Source: Bacillus_AB infantis_B (GTDB lineage: Bacteria > Bacillota > Bacilli > Bacillales > Cytobacillaceae). Taken from it: a DNA stretch of 64,000 nt. The position numbers and the translations under genes were made by a program. The stretch spans positions 61,978 through 125,977 of the forward strand of contig NZ_VTER01000013.1 of assembly GCF_008180445.1 (NCBI RefSeq), written 5' to 3'. Positions 1 through 7,905 of this stretch are shown in pieces (the first letter of the stretch is position 1; each line of letters begins with the position of its first letter). The notes under the pieces are model-generated. The model saw nothing but the letters and a program-made list of their open reading frames with translations, was not told the origin of the DNA and ran no database searches.

Positions 1-183
1 CCCCTTTACTTGATTCCCTTTTTAATCAAAATGTGCCTTACCATTAAGATTGATAAAACAACAGTAAAGTAATCCTCTTTGTCATTTTTAAAAACATTCC
101 CACTTTTTTGTTTACTTTCATTCTGTTTCTGATAGGATGAAATAAAGTTTTTATTCTTTAAAGCATTATAGGGAGGTATGATG

Positions 184-1263
184 ATGAAGCGTGCATTGAA
201 TTTCAATGCCGGACCGGCGGCCCTTCCTCTTCCTGTATTGGAGGAGGCGCAGCGGAACTGGCTTGATTTTAACGGGACTGGAATGAGTGTGATGGAGCTC
301 AGCCACAGGAGCCGGGAATATGAGGAGGTGCATGAAGGCGCGAAAACACTGCTCCGGCGGATTCTTGGTGTGCCGGATGATTATGAGGTCCTCTTTCTGC
401 AGGGAGGGGCCAGCCTTCAATTTACCATGCTGCCGATGAATCTTTTGGCAGAAGGCAAAACAGGCTATTATGCCCTGACAGGTTCATGGGCTGAAAAAGC
501 CATGAAAGAAGCTGCAAAAATCGGCAAAACAGCATCAGCTGCATCCAGCAAAGAAGATACATACCGCTATATACCAGAGCTCTCAGGCCTGGCAGACCTG
601 AAAGACGCTGCATATCTCCACCTTACGAGCAACAACACAATTTACGGTACTCAGTGGCAGGAATTTCCTGAAACAAATGTCCCTCTTGCTGCCGATATGT
701 CAAGCGACATCATGAGCAGAGAAATAGATGTAAGCAAATTCGATATCATTTATGCCGGAGCCCAAAAGAATTTAGGCCCATCAGGCGTAACCGTAGTGAT
801 CTTGAAAAAAAGCCTGCTTGCAGGGCCGCGCGGGGACCTTCCCGTCATGCTCGACTATTTCACCCACAGCAAGAGTCAATCTCTTTATAATACACCTCCG
901 ACGCTTGCCATTTATATGCTGATGCTGGTGCTCGAGTGGGTGGAAAAAGAAGGCGGGCTTGCCGCTATCGCTGAAAGGAACAGGCAGAAAGCGGAGCTGA
1001 TATACAGCAGCATCGATGACAGTGAAGGATTTTATCAGGGACACAGCAGAAAGGACAGCCGCTCTCAAATGAATATCACATTTAACCTTCATTCCGAAGG
1101 AGCTGCAGGCCAATTTCTCCATGCAGCCAAAGAAGCGGGATTCGTGGGACTGAATGGCCACAGATCAATCGGCGGCTGCCGGGCATCCATCTATAACGCT
1201 GTCCCGCTTGAACATGCTGAGAAATTAGCTGAATTTATGAGAAAATTCAAAAATAAAAACTGA
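184..1263 (+). CDS. serC: Phosphoserine aminotransferase SerC
   Basis: PLP-dependent aminotransferase that converts 3-phosphohydroxypyruvate to phosphoserine in cytosolic serine biosynthesis. The FNAGPAALP N-terminus, the GGASLQF segment and the lysine in GAQKNLGPSG (about residue 195, the Schiff-base lysine) are family hallmarks. Length (359 aa) equals the usual Bacillus protein. Three consecutive ATG codons lie at 178, 181 and 184. The Shine-Dalgarno GGGAGG at 171-176 leaves 1 nt before the first and 7 nt before the third, so 184 is preferred. It is followed by trpP. Confidence 0.97.
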   Translation: MKRALNFNAGPAALPLPVLEEAQRNWLDFNGTGMSVMELSHRSREYEEVHEGAKTLLRRILGVPDDYEVLFLQGGASLQFTMLPMNLLAEGKTGYYALTGSWAEKAMKEAAKIGKTASAASSKEDTYRYIPELSGLADLKDAAYLHLTSNNTIYGTQWQEFPETNVPLAADMSSDIMSREIDVSKFDIIYAGAQKNLGPSGVTVVILKKSLLAGPRGDLPVMLDYFTHSKSQSLYNTPPTLAIYMLMLVLEWVEKEGGLAAIAERNRQKAELIYSSIDDSEGFYQGHSRKDSRSQMNITFNLHSEGAAGQFLHAAKEAGFVGLNGHRSIGGCRASIYNAVPLEHAEKLAEFMRKFKNKN

Positions 1264-1299
1264 ACAGAAACAGATTCCGTTTCATCTTAATTGATAGTG

Positions 1300-1308
1300 T
1301 GGTATAAT
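1300..1308 (+). promoter_or_regulatory. Extended -10 promoter of trpP
   Basis: TGGTATAAT is a perfect extended -10 element 82 nt upstream of the trpP start. The -35 region (around 1280-1286) is poor, as is common for extended -10 promoters. Transcription would start near 1315, just before the TRAP-type leader. Confidence 0.6.
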
Positions 1309-1333
1309 ACGAGTAACTTTTCGCTGCAGGCAA

Positions 1334-1390
1334 GAGTGCACTGCAGGAAGAGAAAGAGCGAGAATAGCTGAGAAGAGGAGAGGTTAGAAT
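1334..1390 (+). promoter_or_regulatory. TRAP-binding GAG/UAG repeat array overlapping the trpP ribosome binding site
   Basis: NAG triplets start at 1350, 1356, 1360, 1365, 1370, 1375, 1380 and 1385, the last six at an exact 5-nt period (GAG or TAG plus two spacer bases). An extra GAG lies at 1334. The array covers the Shine-Dalgarno (GGAGAGG, 1377-1383) and ends at the TTG start codon. In B. subtilis the tryptophan-activated TRAP protein (mtrB) represses trpP translation through such a site. A CTGCAG...CTGCAG stem just upstream (about 1324-1346) could be a 5' stem-loop. Confidence 0.9.
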
Positions 1391-1911
1391 TGAATACAAA
1401 GAATTTAGTTGCTTTATCATTGCTTATCGGAATGGGTGCTGTCCTTCATGCCGTTGTTCCGGGATTTTTCCTGGGAATGAAACCTGACATGATGCTCACC
1501 ATGATGTTCATCGGGATCATCCTTTTCCCTGAAAAGAAAAGCGTTCTTTTGCTGGGCATTGCGACAGGACTGCTGTCAGCCCTGACAACTACTTTTCCAG
1601 CAGGACAGATTCCAAACATCATCGATAAGCCTATCACTGCTTTTGTATTTTTCGGTTTGTTTTTAGCAGTTAAGAAGTTTAATGGTTCGGTTGTTACAGC
1701 AGCGGTACTGACTGCTGCCGGCACTATCATCTCAGGAACCATTTTCCTGACTTCAGCCCTTTTGATTGCAGGACTGCCGGGAACCTTCGCCGCCCTGTTC
1801 GCCGGCGTGGTCCTTCCTGCTGCAGCTGTCAATACAATTGTGATGGTCATCCTGTATCCGGTTGCCATGAGCATCATCAAAAGGACAAAACTGACAGCAA
1901 GCCACACATAA
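1390..1911 (+). CDS. trpP: Tryptophan transporter TrpP
   Basis: Small integral membrane protein (173 aa, about five hydrophobic segments) for tryptophan uptake, known as TrpP/YhaG in Bacillus. GMKPDMML near residue 30 and FPAGQIPNIIDKP near residue 75 are typical of the family. It starts at TTG 1390, where the purine-rich Shine-Dalgarno doubles as a TRAP site. Position between serC and yhaH/hpr resembles the B. subtilis locus. Regulation is expected to be translational repression by tryptophan-loaded TRAP. Confidence 0.92.
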   Translation: MNTKNLVALSLLIGMGAVLHAVVPGFFLGMKPDMMLTMMFIGIILFPEKKSVLLLGIATGLLSALTTTFPAGQIPNIIDKPITAFVFFGLFLAVKKFNGSVVTAAVLTAAGTIISGTIFLTSALLIAGLPGTFAALFAGVVLPAAAVNTIVMVILYPVAMSIIKRTKLTASHT

Positions 1912-1933
1912 AACCTCTCTTGAAAAAGAGACA

Positions 1934-1984
1934 AGAAAAAGGGTTATGGACGATGTTTTATCTTCCGTTTCCCTTTTTCTTTTT
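1934..1984 (+). terminator. Intrinsic terminator after trpP
   Basis: AGAAAAAGGG (1934-1943) pairs with CCCTTTTTCT (1971-1980), with an inner GGA-GAT/ATC-TCC stem and T-rich tail. Confidence 0.75.
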
Positions 1985-2058
1985 GATGTGTTTACACACG
2001 CGTAGTAAATTTAATTTCCTACCATGAATATTACAGATACAATAAAATTTTAAAACCC

Positions 2059-2191
2059 CTGTTAATTGGAGTGCAGGGCACGTAGACTCCTGCGGGAAAT
2101 AGCGGAAGAGTTGAGACCCCGCAGCCGCTTGCGGTGAGGAGGCTCAACTCCGCCCCGCGGAAAACGAAGTGCCTGGAACGGAAATTTACAG
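2059..2191. repeat. Palindromic Bacillaceae repeat, copy 1 of 2
   Basis: A 133-nt non-coding element whose ends are near-inverted repeats (CTGTTAATT / AATTTACAG). Its interior folds back through conserved blocks GACTCCTGCGGGA, GAGACCCCGCA and CCCCGCGGAAA. The second copy at 17079-17211 has exactly the same length with compensating changes in its stems. It lies beyond the trpP terminator and has no ORF. Confidence 0.8.
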
Positions 2192-2275
2192 CCACGTTCC
2201 AACCAGTAGCCTTAGAATTTAATCTTAAGATTGGATGCAGTTAAGTGTTCAAAAACCTTTTCCGAGCATTTTTCA

Positions 2276-2467
2276 TTAGGAAAATCCAGTCAAAATAAAA
2301 GCCAGCAGAAAGAAAACAGCCCCCGCCCCCCCAAGCGCCACTGCCCTTTTCCTTAAAATCGATTTAGGAGGATACACGCCCGGCTTTTTAGACGCCAGCA
2401 TATAATAAACCGCCCCCAGGAACAATACCCCGCATAAGGCAAATAACAATGATGCCGCTCCGTTCAT
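2276..2467 (-). CDS. Small two-TM hypothetical membrane protein
   Basis: 63-aa protein with two predicted membrane helices (about residues 5-25 and 42-61) separated by a basic loop (KKPGVYPPKSILRKR). A purine-rich AGGGGCGG (about 2472-2480) precedes the ATG. Family not recognised. It is transcribed opposite to its neighbours trpP and yhaH. Confidence 0.6.
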   Translation of the reverse strand: MNGAASLLFALCGVLFLGAVYYMLASKKPGVYPPKSILRKRAVALGGAGAVFFLLAFILTGFS

Positions 2468-2661
2468 ACAACCGCCCCTTCCGGTGAAATACCCGCTATT
2501 CCATCTTTATTCAGGATAAGAGATCCCTATGAACAAATGCCCGGCCATGTTTAAACAATGCGAAGTTGTGATAAAGGAAAAGTAACATAATAGCCTGACC
2601 ATAGAGGAATATGTTGTAAAATGCAGAATTGATATAAAAAGAAACTCAGAGGTGATAATTG

Positions 2662-3033
2662 ATGAAAGCCAAATCCTTATTGCTGGGATTCCTGATCGGA
2701 GGAACGGCGGCCGGCATCAGCGCATTGCTGTCTGCTCCAGCCTCAGGCAAGGACACCCGGAAGATGATCAAAGACAATAAACAAGCAGTCGGAAGCCAGC
2801 TGGCGGAGCTCAAGACAGATTTCATGGAACTGAAAAGATCCGCTTCCTATGCTTCGATCCAGGGGAAATCACACCTGGGTGAATTTGTATCTGATATAAA
2901 GCACTCAGTTTCTGACTGGCAGAACGCAATCCGCCCGCAAAAGCTGGAACTGCAAAGAGATCTTCAATCAATCGAGCAGTCATTGACAGAGCTGGAAAAT
3001 TCAATCGGAAGTTCAAAATCCGGGTCTCAGTAA
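2662..3033 (+). CDS. yhaH: YtxH-domain protein YhaH
   Basis: 123-aa protein with an N-terminal hydrophobic glycine-rich segment (LLLGFLIGGTAAG) and an SAPASGKDTR motif typical of YtxH-type proteins. A long helical, probably coiled-coil, C-terminal part follows. Gene order matches B. subtilis yhaH next to hpr. An in-frame TTG lies at 2659, but AGAGGTG (2648-2654) is ideally spaced for the ATG at 2662. Precise function is unknown; it is probably membrane-anchored. Confidence 0.85.
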   Translation: MKAKSLLLGFLIGGTAAGISALLSAPASGKDTRKMIKDNKQAVGSQLAELKTDFMELKRSASYASIQGKSHLGEFVSDIKHSVSDWQNAIRPQKLELQRDLQSIEQSLTELENSIGSSKSGSQ

Positions 3034-3062
3034 AGATAATAAAAAATCCTTCTTTTTTGAAG

Positions 3063-3098
3063 AAAAATCCTTCAATTTAAGAAGGATTTTTTCATTTT
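3063..3098 (+). terminator. Intrinsic terminator after yhaH
   Basis: AAAAATCCTT and AAGGATTTTTT form a stem (3064-3093) followed by further T residues. Confidence 0.8.
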
Positions 3099-3294
3099 AG
3101 GCAGAAAAGTAATATATTATAAAAATTGTTATTTTAGCAGTTCTTATAATAAACCCTTGCTGTAATGCCCCTTAACACCTAATATAATATTTATTAGGCT
3201 GATTTTCTAAAAATTTTGTATATTTATACCTTTATTAATTTTTGTTTTATTGGCATAATGATAATAGAGAATAAAAAAGTAGGTGGATTTATAG

Positions 3295-3870
3295 ATGACG
3301 GAAAAACATTATTCAATGAAGGAAGCGATGCTTTTTAGCCAACGGATAGCTCAAATCAGCAAGGCTTTATGGAAATCGATTGAGAAAGACTGGCAGCAAT
3401 GGATCAAGCCGTTTGACCTGAATATCAACGAGCACCATATCATCTGGATTGCGTACCATTTGAACGGCGCCTCTATCTCTGATGTGGCCAAGTTCGGTGT
3501 GATGCATGTCTCAACAGCCTTCAATTTCTCTAAAAAACTGGAAGAAAGGGGCCTTCTGAAATTCTCAAAAAAAGAAACTGACAAAAGAAATACGTATATT
3601 CAGCTGACTGAAAAGGGTGAAAGCGTTTTACTTGAACTGATGGAGAGTTATGAGCCTGAAACCAACGCCGTCTTTTCCGGTGCAATGCCTTTGAGGGATC
3701 TGTACGGGAAGTTTCCGGATTTTGTTGAAGTCATGGCGATCGTCCGCAATATTTATGGAGATGACTTTATGGAGATATTTGAAAAGTCCTTTGCCAATAT
3801 AGAAGGCGAATTTGTGGATGAAGAAGGCAAGCTGAAGAAAAAAGAAACTGCAGAGAAAGAAATCGTTTAG
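3295..3870 (+). CDS. hpr: MarR-family transition-state regulator Hpr (ScoC)
   Basis: 191-aa winged-helix MarR-family DNA-binding protein. In Bacillus Hpr/ScoC represses extracellular protease, peptide transport and sporulation genes. NEHHIIWIAYHL and the recognition region SISDVAKFGVMHVSTAFNFS (about residues 60-80) are strongly Hpr-like. An acidic-to-basic charged tail ends the protein. Shine-Dalgarno TAGGTGG (3280-3286) lies 8 nt before the ATG. An extended -10 (TGGCATAAT) lies at 3251-3259. The roughly 200-nt AT-rich region upstream has no gene. Confidence 0.95.
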   Translation: MTEKHYSMKEAMLFSQRIAQISKALWKSIEKDWQQWIKPFDLNINEHHIIWIAYHLNGASISDVAKFGVMHVSTAFNFSKKLEERGLLKFSKKETDKRNTYIQLTEKGESVLLELMESYEPETNAVFSGAMPLRDLYGKFPDFVEVMAIVRNIYGDDFMEIFEKSFANIEGEFVDEEGKLKKKETAEKEIV

Positions 3871-3871
3871 A

Positions 3872-4207
3872 CTACAGATACTTTTTGAGTTCTGACATAA
3901 GATCCATGAACAGGTTCTGCCTAAGGCAGGCTGGGATCACCATCTCAGGTTTAAGAGATGGATGGAGCTTATGCTTAAATTCTGTATAAAGCGGATGAAA
4001 GTAAACAAACCCTTCCGCTTTTTGCTCTTCCAGTTCTTTGCTCAGTTCATCACAAAGGTGGAAGAATTGTGTTACCTCTTTTTGATCCAGCGATTTTTCG
4101 ACAACCATTCTGTAGAATGGCAATGTCTGCCCGGAAGCCATCATCAATAAAAGCTTCTGATGATATTCCAGTTTTTCAATTCGTTCTAATAGTTCCCCGA
4201 TATTCAT
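3872..4207 (-). CDS. yhaI: DUF1878 protein YhaI
   Basis: 111-aa cytosolic protein, all-helical in appearance. Conserved blocks are RIEKLEYHQKLL near the N-terminus and LCDELSKELEEQKAEGF in the middle. It matches B. subtilis YhaI, whose function is unknown. A longer reading from ATG 4249 is possible. The start at 4207 fits the family length (about 113 aa) and has GGGGA 7 nt upstream. It ends 2 nt from the end of the convergent hpr gene. Confidence 0.88.
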   Translation of the reverse strand: MNIGELLERIEKLEYHQKLLLMMASGQTLPFYRMVVEKSLDQKEVTQFFHLCDELSKELEEQKAEGFVYFHPLYTEFKHKLHPSLKPEMVIPACLRQNLFMDLMSELKKYL

Positions 4208-4390
4208 GAAAGAGTCCCCGCTTTGAATAGCCCGTTCTATTTTATGCATTTTCTTCGCTTAGCTAATTATACAATCAAATTGGTGAAAAATGTCGTTTTT
4301 TTATTATTGATTTTTTATTCTAATCATCGTAAAGTATCCCTTGTGAGTTTTTTAGAAAAACCGCATGAATACTCTTCGGAGGCTGATACG

Positions 4391-4933
4391 ATGAACTGCT
4401 GGAAGACGATTAATTACACAAAAGAATATGGATCCCAGAGAATATTTATCCTGTCTTCCATTACCATGATTATAACGTTTATATTCCTATACGTGCCTGC
4501 ATCTTATTATTTTGTGCAATCTTCTTTTTACGATAATTATTTCTTTGTTTTTATTGCCTGCTTTTGGCTGATCTATCCTGTCCATAAGCTGCTGCACTTC
4601 CTCCCTGTTGCCCATCTTGGGAAAAAGGTGCAAAAGAAGGTTTCATTCAGGCTCGGCATTCCGCTGATTCATGTCAGGGTGACAGAACCAATTTCAAAGG
4701 CGGTATTCATCGTCGCTTTATTGGCCCCTTTTGTCATCATCAGCGGCGTTCTGCTTGCGGCCTGCTGGCACTTTCCTCATTATGTACATTATATTACCAT
4801 GCTGCTCGCATATCATGCAGGACTTTGCTTCTCAGATATGCTCTGCCTGAAAAATATATGTACTGCTCCGCAGCAGGCATATATAGAAGAAAATGAAGAG
4901 GGAATCGAAATCCTGGTCTACAGGGCGCATTAG
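4391..4933 (+). CDS. yhaJ: DUF3267 membrane protein YhaJ
   Basis: 180-aa integral membrane protein with four hydrophobic segments and an HKLLHFLP motif that suggests a metalloprotease-like DUF3267 fold. It corresponds to B. subtilis YhaJ, which lies next to yhaI. The ATG at 4391 is preceded by GGAGG (4378-4382); upstream in-frame codons from 4223 lack a ribosome binding site and overlap yhaI. Substrate unknown. Confidence 0.8.
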   Translation: MNCWKTINYTKEYGSQRIFILSSITMIITFIFLYVPASYYFVQSSFYDNYFFVFIACFWLIYPVHKLLHFLPVAHLGKKVQKKVSFRLGIPLIHVRVTEPISKAVFIVALLAPFVIISGVLLAACWHFPHYVHYITMLLAYHAGLCFSDMLCLKNICTAPQQAYIEENEEGIEILVYRAH

Positions 4934-4935
4934 AC

Positions 4936-4963
4936 AGGCAGCTGCAGAGGCTGCCTCTTTTAT
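4936..4963 (+). terminator. Intrinsic terminator after yhaJ
   Basis: AGGCAGC and GCTGCCT form a stem followed by CTTTTATTT. Confidence 0.75.
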
Positions 4964-4981
4964 TTCATGGAAGCATCCCCT

Positions 4982-5059
4982 CATTGTTGTTGATTTCGGG
5001 GCTCATTTCATCTGTGCTGAAATGAGCCCCGAATCAGCAAAGTACACTAACACAGCCTT
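4982..5059 (-). repeat. Truncated MITE-like element, copy 1
   Basis: Read on the minus strand it begins AAGGCTGTGTTAGTGTAC, identical to the left end of the complete element at 7318-7436. It carries a perfect 14-bp inverted repeat (CGGGGCTCATTTCA, 4997-5031) and ends at CAACAACAATG without the right terminal repeat. Confidence 0.75.
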
Positions 5060-5183
5060 CATATAAGAGGTCCGGGCTGAATATAATGAGCAGATCAGGC
5101 CGTCCTTATTACTATCTTTTTTGCCTATTTTTTGTTATTGTATGTATCATATAAAAGTCTGTCATCAAGGAGGGAATAGTCAG

Positions 5184-5363
5184 ATGATCTCCGTTTTTAT
5201 CCTGTTTGCTATTTTCATATTGTTCTATATCAACAAGATGACGAATTCCCTTTGTCTGCAGAAGGAAATCCCTGAAGAGAAACAGCCAAAGGTGTTCAGG
5301 ACCATCAATATCCTGATCACGATCCTATTGGTATCCTCTTTCGTGGAGCTGCTGTTTGCATAA
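5184..5363 (+). CDS. Small two-TM hypothetical protein
   Basis: 59-aa protein with an N-terminal hydrophobic helix (ISVFILFAIFILFYI), a short charged loop (KEIPEEKQPK) and a second helix ending at the C-terminus. A strong Shine-Dalgarno AAGGAGGGA (5167-5174) precedes ATG 5184. An in-frame start at 5121 has no ribosome binding site. Family not recognised; the surroundings (yhaJ, YjcZ-like genes, prsA) suggest a small membrane protein of sporulating Bacillaceae. Confidence 0.65.
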   Translation: MISVFILFAIFILFYINKMTNSLCLQKEIPEEKQPKVFRTINILITILLVSSFVELLFA

Positions 5364-5450
5364 TTCTACATATAGCTTTCATATGCTGCGAAGATTGCCA
5401 GGCGGGGGCATGCCCTGCAGATCAAGGATTTCAGCAAATAAACAATGGTT

Positions 5451-5486
5451 AAAAGCGGTGAGGATATTCCCCACCGCTTTTAATTT
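5451..5486. terminator. Bidirectional terminator
   Basis: AAAAGCGGTG and CACCGCTTTT form a 10-bp stem with an A-tract on one side and T-tract on the other, between the convergent small gene ending at 5363 and the micro-ORF ending at 5516. Confidence 0.85.
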
Positions 5487-5515
5487 TATATTTTTGCTTA
5501 AACGAAGGCCTGCTA

Positions 5516-5605
5516 TTACAGCCAGGAAGCCCCGATAATAATCAGGAGAATGAATAGGACTACAACCAACGCGAAACCTCCGCCGTAACCTGCTCCACCG
5601 GACAT
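5516..5605 (-). CDS. YjcZ-family sporulation micro-protein (29 aa)
   Basis: A glycine-rich start (MSGGAGYGGGFALVVV) runs into a single hydrophobic helix ending IIIGASWL. This is the signature of YjcZ-type proteins, very short membrane proteins abundant in Bacillus and linked to sporulation. AAGGGGG (5614-5620) precedes the ATG. A paralogue lies immediately upstream at 5675-5758. Confidence 0.85.
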   Translation of the reverse strand: MSGGAGYGGGFALVVVLFILLIIIGASWL

Positions 5606-5674
5606 AATTAATCCCCCTTTCAATAATTGGACCGTGCATGGCTCACCGTGAATGCCTTAAGGACTAAGGCAGTC

Positions 5675-5758
5675 TTACAGCCAGGCAGCACCTACAATAA
5701 TTAACAAGATGAACAGAACAACAATCAACGCGAAACCACCGCCATATGCGTATCCCAC
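5675..5758 (-). CDS. YjcZ-family sporulation micro-protein (27 aa)
   Basis: Starts at GTG 5758 (MGYAYGGGFALIVV) and ends IVGAAWL, closely similar to the neighbour at 5516-5605. A textbook Shine-Dalgarno AAAGGAGGT (5765-5773) sits 6 nt upstream. It is an obvious tandem duplicate; probably a membrane micro-protein made during sporulation. Confidence 0.85.
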   Translation of the reverse strand: MGYAYGGGFALIVVLFILLIIVGAAWL

Positions 5759-5985
5759 GGTAACACCTCCTTTAAGGCTGTTACTTCATGCTATTCAACG
5801 AACATTGGGGCCTATCAGGCTTATACCGGGAGTCCCCAAGATCTTGTTAATAGAAAGAAAGGGCTGATGCATGTTGATTTTTACTTTCCCTTTCTACTCC
5901 ATATCTTATGTCCGGAGAGAAATATCCGGCATAGGCAAAACACCCATTTTTTGAAAGAATTTCTAAAAGGATTCAGATATTGTTT

Positions 5986-6013
5986 TTGCTCTAAATGGAA
6001 TATGTGTTATAGT
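5986..6013 (+). promoter_or_regulatory. Sigma-A promoter of prsA
   Basis: TTGCTC, 16-nt spacer, TATAGT with an extended -10 TG (6005-6006). It lies about 50 nt upstream of the prsA start. Confidence 0.6.
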
Positions 6014-6061
6014 AATGGTTGTGTATTACAGCAAATTCAAAAAACTTTAGGAGTGTTCAAC

Positions 6062-6931
6062 ATGAAAAAATGGATGCTATCCCTTTCCATAGCTGCAGGG
6101 GTTATCGGTCTGAGTGCATGCAGCTCCAATGCAGAAGACAGCTCAGAAGTTGTAGTTGAAACAAAAGCAGGCGATATTACAAAGGACGAGCTATATAATG
6201 CAATGAAGGACAAGGTGGGCGAACAGGCCATCCAGGAGCTTGTTTATAAAAAGGTATTGTCTGAAAAGTATAAAGTTACAGATGAAGAGCTTAATGAAAA
6301 AATCGATGAGCTTAAACAGCAGCTTGGCGCAAACTTTGAAATGGCATTGGCCCAGTATGGCTATGAAGATGAAGAAGATCTGAAGGAAACATTCAAGACC
6401 GGCCTTCTTCAGGAAAAGGCAGCCATCAAGGATGTAGAGGCAACTGAAAAAGAAGTGAAAGAATACTATGATAACTATAAGCCTGAAATCAAGGCCCGCC
6501 ACATTCTTGTGGAAGATGAAAAAACAGCTGAGGAAGTAAAGAAAAAGCTTGACGAAGGTGCAAAATTTGAGGACCTGGCTACTGAATATTCACAAGATCC
6601 AGGGTCTGCAGCAAACGGAGGAGATCTTGGCTGGTTTGGTGCCGGCAAGATGGTGCCTGAATTCGAAGAAGCAGCCTACGCGCTGGATGTAAATGAAATA
6701 AGCGAGCCGGTTAAAACTGAGCATGGCTACCATATCATCCAGACTACCGAGAAAAAAGAAAAGAAATCCTTCGAGGAAATGAAGGAAAAAATGGAATACG
6801 AAGTAAAAGTGTCCAAGCTTGATGGCGAAAAAATTCAAGCGGCAATGGACCGTGAACTGAAAGATGCAAACGTGAAATTCAAGGATGAAGACCTTGAAGG
6901 CAGCCTGGATAATGAGGCAGCTGCACAATAA
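6062..6931 (+). CDS. prsA: Foldase lipoprotein PrsA
   Basis: 289-aa extracytoplasmic peptidyl-prolyl isomerase that folds secreted proteins at the outer face of the membrane. The signal peptide ends in the lipobox LSAC with Cys20 as the lipidated residue. The parvulin (PpiC) domain spans about residues 135-230, including KARHILV and GGDLGWFGAGKMVPEFE. Charged helical arms flank it. Shine-Dalgarno TTAGGAGTG (6047-6055) precedes the ATG. Divergent from the YjcZ pair and convergent with yhaL, as near B. subtilis prsA. Hpr/ScoC upstream controls secretion-related genes in Bacillus. Confidence 0.97.
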   Translation: MKKWMLSLSIAAGVIGLSACSSNAEDSSEVVVETKAGDITKDELYNAMKDKVGEQAIQELVYKKVLSEKYKVTDEELNEKIDELKQQLGANFEMALAQYGYEDEEDLKETFKTGLLQEKAAIKDVEATEKEVKEYYDNYKPEIKARHILVEDEKTAEEVKKKLDEGAKFEDLATEYSQDPGSAANGGDLGWFGAGKMVPEFEEAAYALDVNEISEPVKTEHGYHIIQTTEKKEKKSFEEMKEKMEYEVKVSKLDGEKIQAAMDRELKDANVKFKDEDLEGSLDNEAAAQ

Positions 6932-6946
6932 TAATCAGATGGAAAA

Positions 6947-6976
6947 GGCAGATCCCACGGATCTGCCTTTTTTTTT
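6947..6976 (+). terminator. Intrinsic terminator after prsA
   Basis: GGCAGATCC / GGATCTGCC perfect 9-bp stem (6947-6967) followed by nine T residues. Confidence 0.93.
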
Positions 6977-7161
6977 CACGAAAGAGAACGTGAAGCTGAT
7001 TTCCGCTCTTCCTTCTCCCTCTCGAGCCTTTTCATGTATATTTCTCCTTCACTTTCTATTCCTTCCCTTTCTTCCCTGCGCTCTTCTTTCCCGGTCTTTA
7101 CAGCCATTATGGCGCTTATGATAATCCCTGCTGCAACCAGATATACCCAAATTGGAATCAT
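6976..7161 (-). CDS. yhaL: Sporulation protein YhaL
   Basis: 61-aa protein with one N-terminal membrane helix (IPIWVYLVAAGIIISAIMAV) and a highly charged cytosolic tail rich in Glu, Arg and Lys. It corresponds to the sporulation YhaL family, found downstream of prsA in Bacillus. AAAGGAGA (7172-7179) lies 10 nt before the ATG. Molecular role unknown. Confidence 0.85.
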   Translation of the reverse strand: MIPIWVYLVAAGIIISAIMAVKTGKEERREEREGIESEGEIYMKRLEREKEERKSASRSLS

Positions 7162-7317
7162 TGTTCTATTGTCTCCTTTCCATGAAGGGCTGTCCCATCT
7201 TTTCTTTGTAGCTTATGTATATGGCTCTCAGAATTAAAATATGCTTAAATAAAATTCTATTTGCAGGTTTAACCTTCCATGTTCAGGGTAAAAAGGTATG
7301 AAGCTGCTTTTTTAAAC

Positions 7318-7436
7318 AAGGCTGTGTTAGTGTACCTTGTTGATTTTGGGCTCATTCGTGTGAAACTTTATTTCACACGCATTTCAGCACAGCTGAAATG
7401 CAGCCAGATATCAACAACAATGTTTAACAAAGCCTT
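7318..7436 (+). mobile_element. MITE with 12-nt terminal repeats and AAAC target duplication
   Basis: AAGGCTGTGTTA (7318-7329) and TAACAAAGCCTT (7425-7436) are terminal inverted repeats matching at 11 of 12 positions. The element is bracketed by AAAC on both sides (7314-7317 and 7437-7440). The interior carries two hairpins, CGTGTGAAA/TTTCACACG and CATTTCAGC/GCTGAAATG. No ORF. A truncated inverted relative lies at 4982-5059. Confidence 0.8.
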
Positions 7437-7439
7437 AAA

Positions 7440-7479
7440 CAAAAAAAACAGCTGACCGTCATATTTGAGGTTCAGCTGC
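7440..7479 (-). terminator. Terminator of the 7527-7739 gene
   Basis: On the minus strand CAGCTGAACC pairs with GGTCAGCTG and is followed by eight T residues. Confidence 0.7.
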
Positions 7480-7526
7480 TTAACTGTATACTAATAAAGT
7501 GTCCATAATTCAATCCGCCTGCAGTT

Positions 7527-7739
7527 TTATAGTTGGGATTCAATGTCCCCGATCATTTCATCGATGGTTTCAGAAACTTCTGTTGTTTTCCTTGCAATGG
7601 AAATGCTGAATTCCAATAATTCCTTGTAATTTTTCACTGGAATGTTTGAGTTCGTTTTTTCGTATTCATTAAGCTGCAGTCCAATATTCTGCAAAATATA
7701 CAAAGCCTCTTCCATTGATCCTCTTTCAGCTTTAAACAT
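7527..7739 (-). CDS. Small helical hypothetical protein
   Basis: 70-aa soluble protein predicted to be all alpha-helix, rich in Glu, Ile and Leu. AAAGGGGGAA (7748-7757) precedes the ATG at 7739, and an intrinsic terminator follows. Family not recognised. It lies upstream in the same direction as nothing obvious: yhaM begins 200 nt beyond and is separately terminated. Confidence 0.65.
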   Translation of the reverse strand: MFKAERGSMEEALYILQNIGLQLNEYEKTNSNIPVKNYKELLEFSISIARKTTEVSETIDEMIGDIESQL

Positions 7740-7905
7740 TCACATTTCCCCCTTTATCTATAATGGTTATATTATGGATTATTTGGTTCAATAATGACAT
7801 GGTAATAATTTCTAAAAAAATAATTTATTTTTTCCGGACTTTTCAATTGGCGGCATGACAGGATTTCCGGACTTCGCCTATTTTTTTGGTAAATTGCACC
7901 ACAAT

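Noticed and set aside
6..206. 66-codon minus-strand frame overlapping the serC start
   Set aside because: AT-rich, no ribosome binding site, and overlaps the serC leader; nothing else recognisable lies in positions 1-170.
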